Shown: positions 63,660 to 64,000 of the stretch, piece after piece
Numbering within the stretch: the first letter of the stretch is position 1
Layout of the letters: every line of letters begins with the position of its first letter
Assembly: GCF_018199995.1 (NCBI RefSeq)
Contig: NZ_CP073578.1
Location: forward strand, 1,302,001-1,366,000
Direction of reading: 5' to 3'
From: Photobacterium sp. GJ3
GTDB lineage: Bacteria; Pseudomonadota; Gammaproteobacteria; Enterobacterales; Vibrionaceae
DNA length: 64,000 nt
Position numbers and translations under genes: made by a program
Notes under the pieces: generated by a model
Told to the model about the DNA's origin: nothing
The model's database searches: none
What the model saw: only the letters and a program-made list of their open reading frames with translations

Positions 63660-64000
63660 TCAGCAAAGATATTGGTTCAGTTGTTTCAGGGCCTGCTTGT
63701 GAAGCTGGCACACGCGTGGCGGTGTCAGGTTGAGCACCAGTGCAATTTCGTGCAGGTTCATATCATGTTGATAGAACAGCGTCAGTAAGAGTTGCTCCCG
63801 TGGTTTGAGCTTTGCCAGCGCGACGGTGAGCGTGCGACGAATATGTTCATGACGGACAGATTCACCGCCATCGTTGGTCATGGAAAAGTCGTTGCCGCTT
63901 TCGAGCAGTTGATCCAGGCTCTGCATTTCGCTGGCCATTGAGGCATTCAGGCGTTGCAGATAGTCGGCCTGATCCGTGCCAAGCGCTTCGATGATTTCCG
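63660..64000 (-). CDS. Flagellar sigma-28 factor FliA/LafS, partial
   Basis: The C-terminal part only; the gene runs off the right edge. 'TVALAKLKPREQLLLTLFYQ' and 'HDMNLHEIALVLNLTPPRVC' are the region-4 helix-turn-helix of sigma-28. It lies 15 bases upstream of motA on the minus strand. This matches the lafS-lafT-lafU order of lateral flagella. It is the likely partner of FlgM at 27172-27453. Confidence 0.88.
   Translation of the reverse strand, partial: EIIEALGTDQADYLQRLNASMASEMQSLDQLLESGNDFSMTNDGGESVRHEHIRRTLTVALAKLKPREQLLLTLFYQHDMNLHEIALVLNLTPPRVCQLHKQALKQLNQYLC

Noticed and set aside
1..64000. tRNA, rRNA, CRISPR array, insertion sequence or prophage
   Set aside because: No cloverleaf sequences, ribosomal RNA stretches, spaced direct repeats, transposase or phage structural genes were seen on either strand.

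Overview
The window looks like chromosomal DNA of a marine gammaproteobacterium of the family Vibrionaceae, most likely Photobacterium or a close relative. This is inferred from protein resemblance, not a database search. The clues are a second (lateral-type) flagellar system, a GH18 chitinase with a chitin-binding tail, the rlmI/acyP/tusE/yccA neighbourhood seen in enteric and vibrio genomes, a DUF4144-like protein, and roughly 50% GC. No rRNA, tRNA, CRISPR, insertion sequence or phage gene was seen.

Layout. 0-4 kb: a GntR/FCD regulator with palindromic operators on both sides, a transglutaminase-like protein, an alpha/beta hydrolase and a 2OG-Fe(II) oxygenase. 4-7.6 kb: a purine module on the minus strand (LysR regulator, adenosine-deaminase-like enzyme, NCS2 purine permease). 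7.7-14.6 kb: a small conserved protein, alanine dehydrogenase, a periplasmic L,D-transpeptidase-family protein, a secreted chitinase and a TauE/SafE exporter. 15-19.9 kb: the quinol oxidase operon cyoABCDE, with a perfect FNR-type box upstream of cyoA and a strong terminator at the end. 20-24.4 kb: rlmI, a chemoreceptor, acyP, tusE, yccA. 24.6-25.8 kb: an orphan amino-acid-binding lipoprotein with a coiled-coil stalk.

26-38.4 kb is the first half of a lateral-type flagellar locus. flgA, flgM, flgN and a lytic transglycosylase run leftward. flgBCDEFGHIJKL and a LafW-like gene run rightward from a 75-bp divergent region that holds a sigma-54-like promoter. 59.9-64 kb is the second half on the minus strand: sigma-28 (partial at the window edge), motA, motB, a small membrane protein, an M23 peptidase and a bactofilin. 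Between them lies a 21-kb accessory block (38.6-59.1 kb) of small, almost uniformly rightward genes: DUF proteins, acetyltransferases, a methyltransferase, secreted peptidases, a HAD phosphatase, a kinase-like protein and a nucleotidyltransferase. It includes an ECF42-type sigma factor with its YCII/DGPF partners and a matching promoter.

Three genes (flgL, an SDR oxidoreductase and motB) are each broken by the same kind of lesion, one base missing at a G run. That points to sequencing homopolymer error or slippage variation, and it matters because two of the three are structural or motor genes of the same flagellum. A fourth small gene (42388-42654) is interrupted by an in-frame TGA. The best candidates for unreported biology are the single-domain FlgJ paired with a dedicated lytic transglycosylase beside flgMN, the M23-bactofilin pair (97-nt gene overlap) beside the flagellar motor genes, and the G GGG GGC slip site in flgL.
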